Positions 25,726-33,591 of a stretch of 64,000 nucleotides of DNA are shown in pieces. A program made the translations under genes and the position numbers. Each line of letters begins with the position of its first letter. The stretch's first letter is position 1. The DNA comes from Pseudomonas putida (lineage in GTDB: Bacteria > Pseudomonadota > Gammaproteobacteria > Pseudomonadales > Pseudomonadaceae). The stretch covers positions 3,153,501 to 3,217,500 of the forward strand of contig NZ_CP018846.1 in the NCBI RefSeq assembly GCF_002025705.1. Direction: 5' to 3'. Below the pieces are notes generated by a model. It saw only the letters and a list, made by a program, of their open reading frames with translations. It searched no databases and had not been told where the DNA came from.

Positions 25726-27087
25726 TCAGAAATACAGCAACGCTTCCACCATCGCAGTCAGCTGCGTGCGGTCTCGTCCATTGCCGAATGGGCGGTCATG
25801 TTCGCGGGCATCGAACCAGTCATAGCGCAATTCTGGGCGTAGCGAGAGGTGCGTGCTGACGTCGTAGCGAAAACCCGTGGTGATTGCATTGAAGTCCCCG
25901 CGCGCAGTGGTTGTGGGGAACAGCGTGAAGCCGTCCGGGTCGCTGAAGTGCTCGCCGCGCACCGAGAAGGACAAGTCCGGCCGCACCTGATAGGTAAGCA
26001 CCGCATTGGCGCCCCACCAATGCGCACCGTCGAAGCCTGGCCCGGTGACGATGTCGACGGTGCTCGGTTTGCCATCGCCATCCTGGCGGCCGTAAACCAG
26101 TTCCGCGCCCATCGACCAGCGCTCGTCAAAGCGGTGCCAGCCGTTCAGCGAATGCTGTTGCCTGAGCTGGCCGTCCGGGGAGATCAGCCGTGATGTCGGC
26201 GCTTGCACGTCCTTGACGCTGTGGTTCTCCTGGTTGCCGACCATGAACTCATAGTCGACCCAGGTCTGCATGTCCGCCGTGCGCCAGCGCAGTGCGCCGA
26301 ACAGCGCTTTGTCGTCATTGTTGTCACGCAGGTTGCTCCAGCCTTGGGCCACGCCCAGTTCCACCCCCAACAGCCCATGCGGGCTGTCAACCAGCCGGCT
26401 GCTGATCATGACGCCGCTGACAGTCACCAGGTTGCTGACGAAGGCGTAGGTACGGCTGGCGAAGGGGTTGCGGGCCAGGCGAATATTTGGCGGGATCTCG
26501 TAGCCGAAAGCCGGGCCGAAGATACCCGCCATCAGCGTGAACCCGGGTCCGTACGGCAGATAGGCGGTGGCGGCAAGGTTGGGCGTGGAAACGAAGTTCT
26601 GCCTGTCCCGCCGGGCTTTTTCAGTGTCATCGTCACCTGGCGAATTGACACCCCAATGCATGTCCCAGCCAAAGGCCCTGGAAAACTGCGCGTTGCGCCC
26701 GTACAAGGTCTCGAAAGTGAAACCGAAATCCGCCGTGTCCGGTGCGGGGCCGGGCAAGGGGGTGATGCGCGGAATGAGGTTGGCCTTGAGCGGCTTGTCG
26801 ACGAACAGATGCAGGCTGCCCAACTCGAAGCCCTCATCAGAGAAACCACTAATGGGCAGGTTGCTCAGCCCGTCGCGGCGCTCATCCTGGGTTGAGCGGT
26901 TGTTTCGCGAATAGCCGATGTCGAGCAGGAAAGAGGTGCTGATACCGTAGTCGCGTTGCAGGCTGTCGCCAAACAGGCTGCGGAACATGGTGCCCTCGGC
27001 GGGCTCGTCGACCGGCTCGGCATGGCAATCGATAATCGCAAAGGCGGCCAGCACCGCACCCAGCGCTTTCACCCGGATGTTATTCAT
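25726..27087 (-). CDS. BBP2-type (OmpL-like) outer-membrane beta-barrel porin B
   Basis: The 453-residue protein is a close paralogue of the porin at 9941-11293, with long shared blocks such as GAHWWGANAV and RGEHFSDPDGF. It has a signal peptide ending near AIIDCHA and a C-terminal EALLYF. It closes the module B operon and probably admits its aromatic substrate. The ATG at 27085-27087 is chosen because the signal peptide starts there. A CA motif lies directly upstream, and a strong intercistronic hairpin separates it from the NTF2-like gene. Confidence 0.86.
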   Translation of the reverse strand: MNNIRVKALGAVLAAFAIIDCHAEPVDEPAEGTMFRSLFGDSLQRDYGISTSFLLDIGYSRNNRSTQDERRDGLSNLPISGFSDEGFELGSLHLFVDKPLKANLIPRITPLPGPAPDTADFGFTFETLYGRNAQFSRAFGWDMHWGVNSPGDDDTEKARRDRQNFVSTPNLAATAYLPYGPGFTLMAGIFGPAFGYEIPPNIRLARNPFASRTYAFVSNLVTVSGVMISSRLVDSPHGLLGVELGVAQGWSNLRDNNDDKALFGALRWRTADMQTWVDYEFMVGNQENHSVKDVQAPTSRLISPDGQLRQQHSLNGWHRFDERWSMGAELVYGRQDGDGKPSTVDIVTGPGFDGAHWWGANAVLTYQVRPDLSFSVRGEHFSDPDGFTLFPTTTARGDFNAITTGFRYDVSTHLSLRPELRYDWFDAREHDRPFGNGRDRTQLTAMVEALLYF

Positions 27088-27099
27088 GGATAGGGACTC

Positions 27100-27113
27100 T
27101 TGTTGTTGTTTTG
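27100..27113 (-). promoter_or_regulatory. Hfq/Crc motif upstream of porin B
   Basis: The minus strand reads CAAAACAACAACAA (AANAANAA) about 13 nt upstream of the start, nearly identical in sequence and position to the motif before porin A. Confidence 0.6.
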
Positions 27114-27145
27114 TGTCGTTATCGTGGGGGCCGGCGTCCCTGCCG

Positions 27146-27169
27146 ACGCAGGCCGGGACCGGCCTGCGT
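27146..27169 (-). repeat. intercistronic hairpin in module B
   Basis: A perfect 9-bp inverted repeat ACGCAGGCC/GGCCTGCGT with loop GGGACC lies between the NTF2-like gene and the porin gene. It has no U-tract and may set porin mRNA stability or partial termination. Confidence 0.65.
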
Positions 27170-27180
27170 ACTTGCATGGA

Positions 27181-27564
27181 TCAGGTGTTGGTGGCGTGGA
27201 AAGCACACTGGCGCCAAGCGCCCTCGCTGCGAATCCATACCTGGGTGGCGTAGGCTCTCATCAGCCGCTGCTCGCCGCTCTCGCGCAAGACGATGGCCTG
27301 CTCCAGGCGGCCACTGGCGATGGCCGTGTCGCCGTGCACACGCACACGCATGTCCGCGCGCTCGACGCTGAGAAAGTCGATGTGCCCGGAGACCATTGCC
27401 AGGTACTGTGCCTTGTCGTCGACCTTGCCGGTGGCATGGACGTGCACCAGGCGATCGTCCATCAACGCCGCCAGGGCTTGTACATCACGCTGCACCAGCG
27501 CGCGGCAGCGCTCACTCTCCAGGTGCAGGATGTGCTGCGCGATCGTTTCAGGCTGCATGGCCAT
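27181..27564 (-). CDS. small NTF2/SnoaL-like (DUF4440-type) protein, module B
   Basis: The 127-residue protein has the typical DUF4440 pattern: ALVQRDVQALAALMDDRLVHVHATGKVDDK, then TAIASGRLEQ and ATQVWIRSEGAWRQCAFHAT. Members are small enzymes (ketosteroid-isomerase-like) or ligand binders. Its start overlaps the FAH gene stop by 17 bp, so it is an integral part of the module B operon and could isomerise or dehydrate a ring-cleavage intermediate. ATG at 27562-27564 or two codons later are both possible. Confidence 0.83.
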   Translation of the reverse strand: MAMQPETIAQHILHLESERCRALVQRDVQALAALMDDRLVHVHATGKVDDKAQYLAMVSGHIDFLSVERADMRVRVHGDTAIASGRLEQAIVLRESGEQRLMRAYATQVWIRSEGAWRQCAFHATNT

Positions 27565-28432
27565 CGCCCCCCGGTTGCTCTGCTCGGACGACGTTTTCGA
27601 TGCTCCCCAGACCGTCGATCTCCACCCTTACCCGATCACCCTCGCGCAACCAGCGCGGTGGCTTGAAACCAATGCCAACCCCACCCGGCGTGCCGGTGTA
27701 GATCACGTCGCCCGGCTCGAGGGTCATCACTTTTGAAAGGTGTTCGACTTGCTGGTAACAATCGAAGATCAGTTCACGGGTATTGGAGCCCTGGCGCTGC
27801 TCACCGTTGACGAAGCAGCGGATGCCAAGCTCATGGGGGTTGCCCACTTCGTCCGGGGTGACCAGCCACGGCCCAAAAGGCGCGTGCCCGTCAAAGGCTT
27901 TGCCCAGCACGAATTGCGAAGTGCGCAATTGCCAGTCGCGCACGCTCACGTCGTTACCCACGCAATAACCGAAGATCACTTCTGGGGCCTGTTCGCGGCT
28001 GACGTGACGGCAGCGTTTGCCGATCACGAATACCATTTCCGCCTCGTAGTCCAACTGCGCCGACACCAGCGGCAGGTCGATGGCGGCATAGGGCCCGTTG
28101 GCTGACGTGTTCATCTTGGCGAACCACAGTTGGTCAGCCGGTGTGGCCATGCCGGACTCGGCGACATGGTCGGCATAGTTCAAGCCGATACCGAGGATTT
28201 TCCCCGGCTGCGGCACTGGCGCCATGAGCGTCACTTCGTCCAGCGCAAAGTCCGCAGGCTGGAGCTGCGCCAGGCGCCGCAGCGGCTCTTGCCAGAGCTG
28301 CCACTCGGCGATCAACCCGACCATTTCACGCGGTGCGGCGGACAGGTGATCGGCGATGCGGACCACGCCCCCCTCCACGACGATACCGACACCCTGCAGG
28401 CCGCCAGGCGTCTTGAACGTGCACAGTTTCAT
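27548..28432 (-). CDS. FAH-family hydrolase/isomerase, module B
   Basis: The 294-residue protein has the FAH fold: GIGLNYADH, metal motif DYEAEMVFVI, active-site lid NDVSVRDWQ and C-terminal EPGDVIYTGTPGGVG. These features match acylpyruvate hydrolases and related 1,3-diketone or enol hydrolases. The ATG at 28430-28432 has GAGGAGAG upstream; longer frames overlap the dioxygenase gene. It follows the one-domain extradiol dioxygenase by 10 bp, so it is expected to process that enzyme's product. Confidence 0.9.
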   Translation of the reverse strand: MKLCTFKTPGGLQGVGIVVEGGVVRIADHLSAAPREMVGLIAEWQLWQEPLRRLAQLQPADFALDEVTLMAPVPQPGKILGIGLNYADHVAESGMATPADQLWFAKMNTSANGPYAAIDLPLVSAQLDYEAEMVFVIGKRCRHVSREQAPEVIFGYCVGNDVSVRDWQLRTSQFVLGKAFDGHAPFGPWLVTPDEVGNPHELGIRCFVNGEQRQGSNTRELIFDCYQQVEHLSKVMTLEPGDVIYTGTPGGVGIGFKPPRWLREGDRVRVEIDGLGSIENVVRAEQPGGDGHAA

Positions 28433-28442
28433 AGGTCTCTCC

Positions 28443-29036
28443 TCATCCAAGCAGGGTACGGGTACCGGTACCGGCGGTACCCAGGCGGCACAATTCGGTT
28501 TCGCTGGCACCGCCAAGCCATAGCTCGACCATGGCATCGGGGTCGAACTCCAGGCCAATGGGGTCATTGGCGAAGGTGTCGCTATGGAAGAACGCTGCGG
28601 CGTCGGCGGCCTCGCTGAAGTTGTCCACTTGCAGCTCGATGTCATTGCCTTCCGGGTCGCGGAAGTACAGCGAGGTAGTGGGGCCGTGATTGATGCACCA
28701 GTAGGGTCTGATACCCTCCTCCTTCAGGCGCAGGTACGTGCGTAACAAGTCGTCGATATGCGCGTAGCTGTAGGCGATGTGGTGCACCCCGGTCACCTCG
28801 TCGCACTTGGGTGGCAAGTGCGGCATGTTGAAGAAGGCCAGGCGATGGTGTTCGTCGTCGTAGGTAATGAAGGTGAGGATCTCGTCCTCGAACACCAGTT
28901 CGGCCTGAAACAGCTTGCGGTACCAGTCGACCATTGCCTTGCGGTCGGCACAGCGGAACACCAGGTGCGCCATTTTCATCGGCACCACGCGCTCGCCTTC
29001 GGCGATCACCGCGCTGCGGGTTGGGGAAACGCTCAT
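28443..29036 (-). CDS. one-domain extradiol (VOC) dioxygenase, module B
   Basis: The 197-residue protein contains only one catalytic VOC unit pair, against about 300 residues in the other two dioxygenases here. The ligand pattern is intact: H24 (KMAHLVFRC), H86 (VHHIAYS), E134 (NDIELQVD) and acid/base tyrosine Y124. Small one-domain type I extradiol dioxygenases are known for biphenyl catabolism. A C-terminal tail of about 50 residues is unassigned. Start ATG 29034-29036 with CAGGAG upstream. It lies between the E2 subunit and FAH genes. Confidence 0.87.
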   Translation of the reverse strand: MSVSPTRSAVIAEGERVVPMKMAHLVFRCADRKAMVDWYRKLFQAELVFEDEILTFITYDDEHHRLAFFNMPHLPPKCDEVTGVHHIAYSYAHIDDLLRTYLRLKEEGIRPYWCINHGPTTSLYFRDPEGNDIELQVDNFSEAADAAAFFHSDTFANDPIGLEFDPDAMVELWLGGASETELCRLGTAGTGTRTLLG

Positions 29037-29050
29037 TTCGATTCTCCTGA

Positions 29051-29058
29051 TTGTTGTT
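29051..29058 (-). promoter_or_regulatory. Hfq/Crc motif upstream of the module B dioxygenase
   Basis: The minus strand reads AACAACAA directly upstream of the CAGGAG ribosome-binding site of the gene starting at 29036. Confidence 0.6.
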
Positions 29059-29059
29059 G

Positions 29060-30295
29060 TCAGACCAGCACCCGGCGGAAGTCGCCGAGCAGCGTCGCCA
29101 GGTAGGCAAGGAAGCGTCCAGCCTCGGCACCGTCCACTGCGCGGTGATCCCAGGACAGCGACAGCGGCAGTTGCAGGCGCGGCTGGAAGGCATTGCCGTC
29201 CCAGCGCGGTTGCAACTCGGCGCGACCGACGCCGAGGATCGCCACCTCGGGTGCATTGATGATCGGGGTGAAATGGCCCCCGCCAATGCCGCCCAGGGAC
29301 GAGATGGAGAAGCAACCGCCCTGCATCTGTGCCGGAGAAAGCTTGCCGGCCCGCGCCAGCTGCGAAAGCTCAGCCATTTCCGCAGCCAGCGCTGCGATGC
29401 CCTTGCGGTCGGCATCGCGGATCACCGGCACCACCAGACCATTGGGCGTGTCGGCGGCGAAGCCGATGTTGAAGTAGTGCTTCTGCACCACCTCGTCGCC
29501 CTCAAGGCTCACGTTGAACTGCGGGAAGCGCTGCAGTGCCGCCACGCAGGCCTTGATCAGGAACGCCAGCAAGGTGACCTTGGCTTGCCCGTCTCGCACT
29601 TCCTGGTTGAGCTGCACGCGCAACGCTTCGAGCTCGCTGACATCGGCCTGGCTGTGGTTGGTGACGTGGGGAATACGCACCCAGTTGCGGTGCAAGTTGG
29701 CCGCCGAGAGGCGCTTGATACGCGACAACGAACGGCGCTCGACCGGGCCGAACTGGCTGAAGTCCACTTCCGGCCAGGGCAGCAGGCCCAGCCCGTCGCC
29801 AACGCTGGCAGTTGGCCGTTCGCGCTGTGCCTTGACGAAGGCCAGCACGTCCTCGCGCAGCAGCCGGCCGTTGGGGCCGGTGGCCGATACCTGTTCGAGT
29901 TCGACGGCCAGTTCACGTGCCAGCTTGCGCACAGCCGGACCGGCCAGCGCCAGTTGTGGCTTCCTTGCGCTTTCAGCGGCAGGTGCCGGTAAGGCAGCAG
30001 GCGTAGCGGCCACCGGCTCAAGGCTCACCAGCGGCGCGGCCTCGTCGGGCGCAGCATGCACTCCAGCCGGCTCGATATCGGCGATTACACTGCCGCGCGA
30101 GACCTTGTCACCTGGCTTTATCAGCACCTGGCGAATGATGCACTGCAAGGTGCTGGGCACATCCATCACCGCCTTGTCGGACTCGAGCACGATCAGCGGC
30201 TGCTCCACGGCGACCACGTCTCCGGCCTTGATCAAAACCTCCACCACGGGCAGGTCCTTGAAGTCGCCGATATCCGGAACCATCAGTTGTTGCAT
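29060..30295 (-). CDS. dihydrolipoyl acyltransferase (E2) of a pyruvate-dehydrogenase-type complex
   Basis: The 411-residue protein has one lipoyl domain (lysine K41 in ESDKAVM), a peripheral-subunit-binding domain (AGPAVRKLARELAVELEQV, about 115-150) and an acyltransferase domain with catalytic DHRAVDG (His near 384). Housekeeping AceF proteins usually carry two or three lipoyl domains, so this is a reduced paralogue. The ATG at 30293-30295, eight bases after GAGGAG, is preferred over GTG at 30304, whose ribosome-binding site would be too close. It is 12 bp from E1. No E3 gene is present, so a shared lipoamide dehydrogenase is required. Confidence 0.92.
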   Translation of the reverse strand: MQQLMVPDIGDFKDLPVVEVLIKAGDVVAVEQPLIVLESDKAVMDVPSTLQCIIRQVLIKPGDKVSRGSVIADIEPAGVHAAPDEAAPLVSLEPVAATPAALPAPAAESARKPQLALAGPAVRKLARELAVELEQVSATGPNGRLLREDVLAFVKAQRERPTASVGDGLGLLPWPEVDFSQFGPVERRSLSRIKRLSAANLHRNWVRIPHVTNHSQADVSELEALRVQLNQEVRDGQAKVTLLAFLIKACVAALQRFPQFNVSLEGDEVVQKHYFNIGFAADTPNGLVVPVIRDADRKGIAALAAEMAELSQLARAGKLSPAQMQGGCFSISSLGGIGGGHFTPIINAPEVAILGVGRAELQPRWDGNAFQPRLQLPLSLSWDHRAVDGAEAGRFLAYLATLLGDFRRVLV

Positions 30296-30307
30296 GGCAT
30301 TCACTCC

Positions 30308-32968
30308 TCAACGGTTCCACGGGGCGGCGCTGCTGCCATCGATGGCATAACGCGCGCGGGCCTGGGCATGCTTGTCACGGTCAACGCCGGCCAGCGCCGC
30401 CAGCGCGATGTGCTGGCGGTCCATTTCGAAGAAGCGGCGTAATGCCGGGCGGGTGTCGCTGCGGCCGAAACCGTCGGTGCCCAGCGCGGTATAGGGCGCC
30501 TGCAGGTAGGGGGCGATCAGTTGCGCATAACCGCGCACATAGTCGCTGGCCGCGACCACCGGGGTGCTGCCGGGCAGGCAGGCCTGCAGGTGGCTGACAC
30601 CCATGACTTCAGCGCCGAACAATTGCTGGCGCTCGACCTCGCGGGCCTCGCGGGCCAGTTCCGAGAAGCTGGTGACGCTCCAGATCTCGCTGGTCACGCC
30701 CCAGTCCTCGGCCAGCAACTCGGCGGCTGCGATCACTTCGCGCAAGATGGCCCCCGAGCCAAGCAGGCGCACGGCGGGCGTGCCCTCACCGCGCGTGCCG
30801 AACAAACGCATGCCCTTGATCACGTCGTCGTACTGGGCAGCGTCCAGTGGCGCCTGTGGGTAGTTCTCGTTGGTCACGGTCAGGTAGTAGAACTCGTCAT
30901 GCTGTGCTTCGAGCATGCGCCGGCTGCCGTGGTCGATGATCACCGCCACTTCGGCGGCGAAGGCCGGGTCGTAGGCGCGGCAGTTCGGCACGGTGGCGGC
31001 GACCAGCTGGCTGCTACCGTCCTGATGCTGCAAACCTTCGCCAGCCAAGGTGGTACGCCCTGCCGTAGCACCGATCAGGAAGCCACGGGCACGCTGGTCG
31101 GCGGCGGCCCAGATCAGGTCACCGATACGCTGGAAGCCGAACATCGAGTAATAGATGTAGAACGGCAGCATGGGCACACCGTTGACGCTGTAGGAGGTCG
31201 CCGCCGCCACCCAGGACGAGATCGCACCGGCTTCGGTGATACCCTCCTCCAGCAACTGCCCATCCTGGGACTCCTTGTAGTAGAGCATCGCCCCGGCGTC
31301 CTCCGGCTCGTACAGCTGCCCGACCGGCGAGTAGATGCCGACCTGGCGGAACAGGTTGGCCATGCCGAAGGTGCGCGCTTCATCGGCGACGATAGGCACG
31401 ATGCGCGGGCCCAGTTGTTTGTCCTTCAGCAGGTTGGTGAACAGCCTTACGACGGCCGTGGTCGTCGATGCTTCACGGTCATCAGGGGCAAGCGCGAACT
31501 GCGCGTAACTGGCCAGCACCGGCACCTGCAGAACTTCGGCCGTGCTGCTGCGGCGCGGCATATAGCCACCCAGTTCGGCGCGTCGAGCGTGCAGGTAGCG
31601 CATTTCGGCACTGTCTTCAACGGGTTTGTAGAAGCGCATTTCCTCCAGCGCCTGGTCATCCATCGGCAGTGCGAAGCGGTCGCGAAATGCTCTGAGTGCC
31701 TCGACGTCGAGCTTTTTCTGCATGTGCGACGTGTTACGTGATTCGCCGGCCTGGCCCATGCCATAGCCTTTCTTGGTCTTGGCCAGGATCACCGTTGGCC
31801 TGCCCTTGTGGGCCTTGGCAGCAGCGAAGGCGGCATGCAACTTTTTGAAGTCATGGCCACCGCGGCGCAGGCCGTCGATTTCGGCCGGGCTCATGTGCGC
31901 CACCAGTGCCTGCAGTTCCGGGTCAAGGTCGAAGAAATGCGCGCGGTTGTAAGCGCCGTCGTTGGCACCCAGAGTCTGGTACTGGCCGTCGACGGTGTGG
32001 GCGAAACGGCGCAGCAACACATGGTTGCGATCACGGGCGAACAGCGCGTCCCAGTCCGAGCCCCAGACCACCTTGATCACGTTCCAGCCGGCGCCGCTGA
32101 ACAGCGACTCCAGTTCCTGGATGATCTGCCCGTTGCCACGCACCGGGCCGTCCAGGCGCTGCAGGTTGCAGTTGATAACGAACGTCAGGTTGTCGAGTTT
32201 TTCGCGGGCAGCCAGGGACAATGCCGCGATCGACTCCGGCTCGTCCATCTCGCCGTCGCCGAATACGCCCCAGACGTGGCGCTGCGCGGTATCGGCCAGG
32301 TTGCGGTGCTGCAGGTAGCGCAGGAAGCGCGCCTGGTAGATCGAGCTGATCGGGCCGATGCCCATGGAGCCGGTCGGGAACTGCCAGAAGTCCGGCATCA
32401 ACCAGGGGTGCGGGTAAGAGCACAAACCGCCGCCATCGACTTCCTGGCGGTAGCGTTGCAGTTGTTCTTCGCTCATGCGCCCTTCAAGAAAGGCCCGGGC
32501 ATATACGCCAGGTGCCGAATGGGGCTGGAAATACACCAGGTCGCCTTTGCCCTGCTCACTGTCGGCGCGGAAGAAATGGTTGAAGCCGACTTCGAAGATC
32601 TCCGCTGCCGAGGCATAACTGGCGATATGCCCGCCCAGTTCGCCGTAGGCCTTGTTCGCGCGCGCCACCATGGCCAGGGCATTCCAACGGATGATTGAAG
32701 TGATGCGCTCCTCCATGGCCAGGTCGCCGGGAAATACCGGCTGGTCATCCAGGGCGATGCTGTTCTGGTACAGCGAGTAAGGGTGGGCGCACGGGTGTAC
32801 GCCAAGGTGGCTGGCGTGCTCTGCCAGGCGCTGCAGAAGGAAGTCCACGCGCTCGCCGCCAGCGCTGCGCGCTACGGCTTCCAGGGCGTCGAGCCATTCA
32901 TGGGTTTCCTGGCGGTCGCTGTCGTGCTCGGTGCGATCGCGCGGTATATCGGTGATCTTGGCGGTCAT
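30308..32968 (-). CDS. homodimeric pyruvate-dehydrogenase-type E1 (AceE paralogue)
   Basis: The 886-residue protein matches AceE in length and motifs: TPP-binding GDGEMDEPE (about 229-237) continuing to INCNLQRLDGPV, and EAGAISSWVAAATSYS and YIYYSMFGFQR in the second half. E1 decarboxylates pyruvate (or in paralogues 2-oxobutyrate) and acylates E2. Its place between the flavin reductase and the dioxygenase genes of module B suggests it consumes a 2-oxoacid released by the pathway. ATG 32966-32968 fits the AceE N-terminus; 14 extra upstream codons are open. Confidence 0.92.
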   Translation of the reverse strand: MTAKITDIPRDRTEHDSDRQETHEWLDALEAVARSAGGERVDFLLQRLAEHASHLGVHPCAHPYSLYQNSIALDDQPVFPGDLAMEERITSIIRWNALAMVARANKAYGELGGHIASYASAAEIFEVGFNHFFRADSEQGKGDLVYFQPHSAPGVYARAFLEGRMSEEQLQRYRQEVDGGGLCSYPHPWLMPDFWQFPTGSMGIGPISSIYQARFLRYLQHRNLADTAQRHVWGVFGDGEMDEPESIAALSLAAREKLDNLTFVINCNLQRLDGPVRGNGQIIQELESLFSGAGWNVIKVVWGSDWDALFARDRNHVLLRRFAHTVDGQYQTLGANDGAYNRAHFFDLDPELQALVAHMSPAEIDGLRRGGHDFKKLHAAFAAAKAHKGRPTVILAKTKKGYGMGQAGESRNTSHMQKKLDVEALRAFRDRFALPMDDQALEEMRFYKPVEDSAEMRYLHARRAELGGYMPRRSSTAEVLQVPVLASYAQFALAPDDREASTTTAVVRLFTNLLKDKQLGPRIVPIVADEARTFGMANLFRQVGIYSPVGQLYEPEDAGAMLYYKESQDGQLLEEGITEAGAISSWVAAATSYSVNGVPMLPFYIYYSMFGFQRIGDLIWAAADQRARGFLIGATAGRTTLAGEGLQHQDGSSQLVAATVPNCRAYDPAFAAEVAVIIDHGSRRMLEAQHDEFYYLTVTNENYPQAPLDAAQYDDVIKGMRLFGTRGEGTPAVRLLGSGAILREVIAAAELLAEDWGVTSEIWSVTSFSELAREAREVERQQLFGAEVMGVSHLQACLPGSTPVVAASDYVRGYAQLIAPYLQAPYTALGTDGFGRSDTRPALRRFFEMDRQHIALAALAGVDRDKHAQARARYAIDGSSAAPWNR

Positions 32969-33070
32969 GGCATAAGGCTCAATCAGGTTTTTCAGGCGCA
33001 AGCCGCCCATGGCTGCCCGGTAAGGGGCAGTCCCCGGGGGCGCTTGCGCACGATCAGGTTCTTGGCTGGC

Positions 33071-33577
33071 TTACCAACCGTCGCGGCAACCGCTCCACTC
33101 CACGCCCGGCGCGCGGGCGTGCACTTGGTGATAACGGCCGCTGTAGAACAGCAGCGGCTTGCGTTGCTCACCGATGCGCAGGTGCTCGACTTCGCCGATG
33201 TACAACAGGTGGTCGCCGGCCGGGTGCACGTCCACCGTGCGTGCCACCAGTTGCACCAGGCTGCCGTCGAGCAAGGGCGTCTGCTCGTGGAAGCAGTACG
33301 GCAGCGCCAGGCCTTCCTCTGGCCGCCCACCGAAGTGGGCGCTCAGCGGGCGCTGGGTTTCGGCCAGGAAGTTGACGCCGTAGCACACCCCTTCCTTCAC
33401 CCACTGGTTGAAGCGCGAGGCATTGCGCACCGAGATGAGGATCAGCGGTGGCTCCAGCGATACCGACATGAAGGCATTGGCGGTCATGCCTGCAGGCTCG
33501 CCGTCGGCCACGAAGGTGACCACGGTGACGCCGGTGGCGAACTGGCCCATTACCGTGCGCAGAAGTTTGGGGTCCAT
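33071..33577 (-). CDS. flavin reductase of the two-component hydroxylase, module B
   Basis: The 168-residue protein is a split-barrel flavin reductase (HpaC/HsaB/FRED class): GQFATGVTVVTF, GMTANAFMSVSLEPPLILISV and a C-terminal LLFYSGRYH. It supplies reduced flavin to the oxygenase encoded 14 bp upstream. ATG 33575-33577 with AGAGGGC upstream is the conserved start; longer frames overlap the oxygenase gene. A 102-bp gap precedes the E1 gene. Confidence 0.92.
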   Translation of the reverse strand: MDPKLLRTVMGQFATGVTVVTFVADGEPAGMTANAFMSVSLEPPLILISVRNASRFNQWVKEGVCYGVNFLAETQRPLSAHFGGRPEEGLALPYCFHEQTPLLDGSLVQLVARTVDVHPAGDHLLYIGEVEHLRIGEQRKPLLFYSGRYHQVHARAPGVEWSGCRDGW

Positions 33578-33591
33578 GGGGTTGCCCTCTG

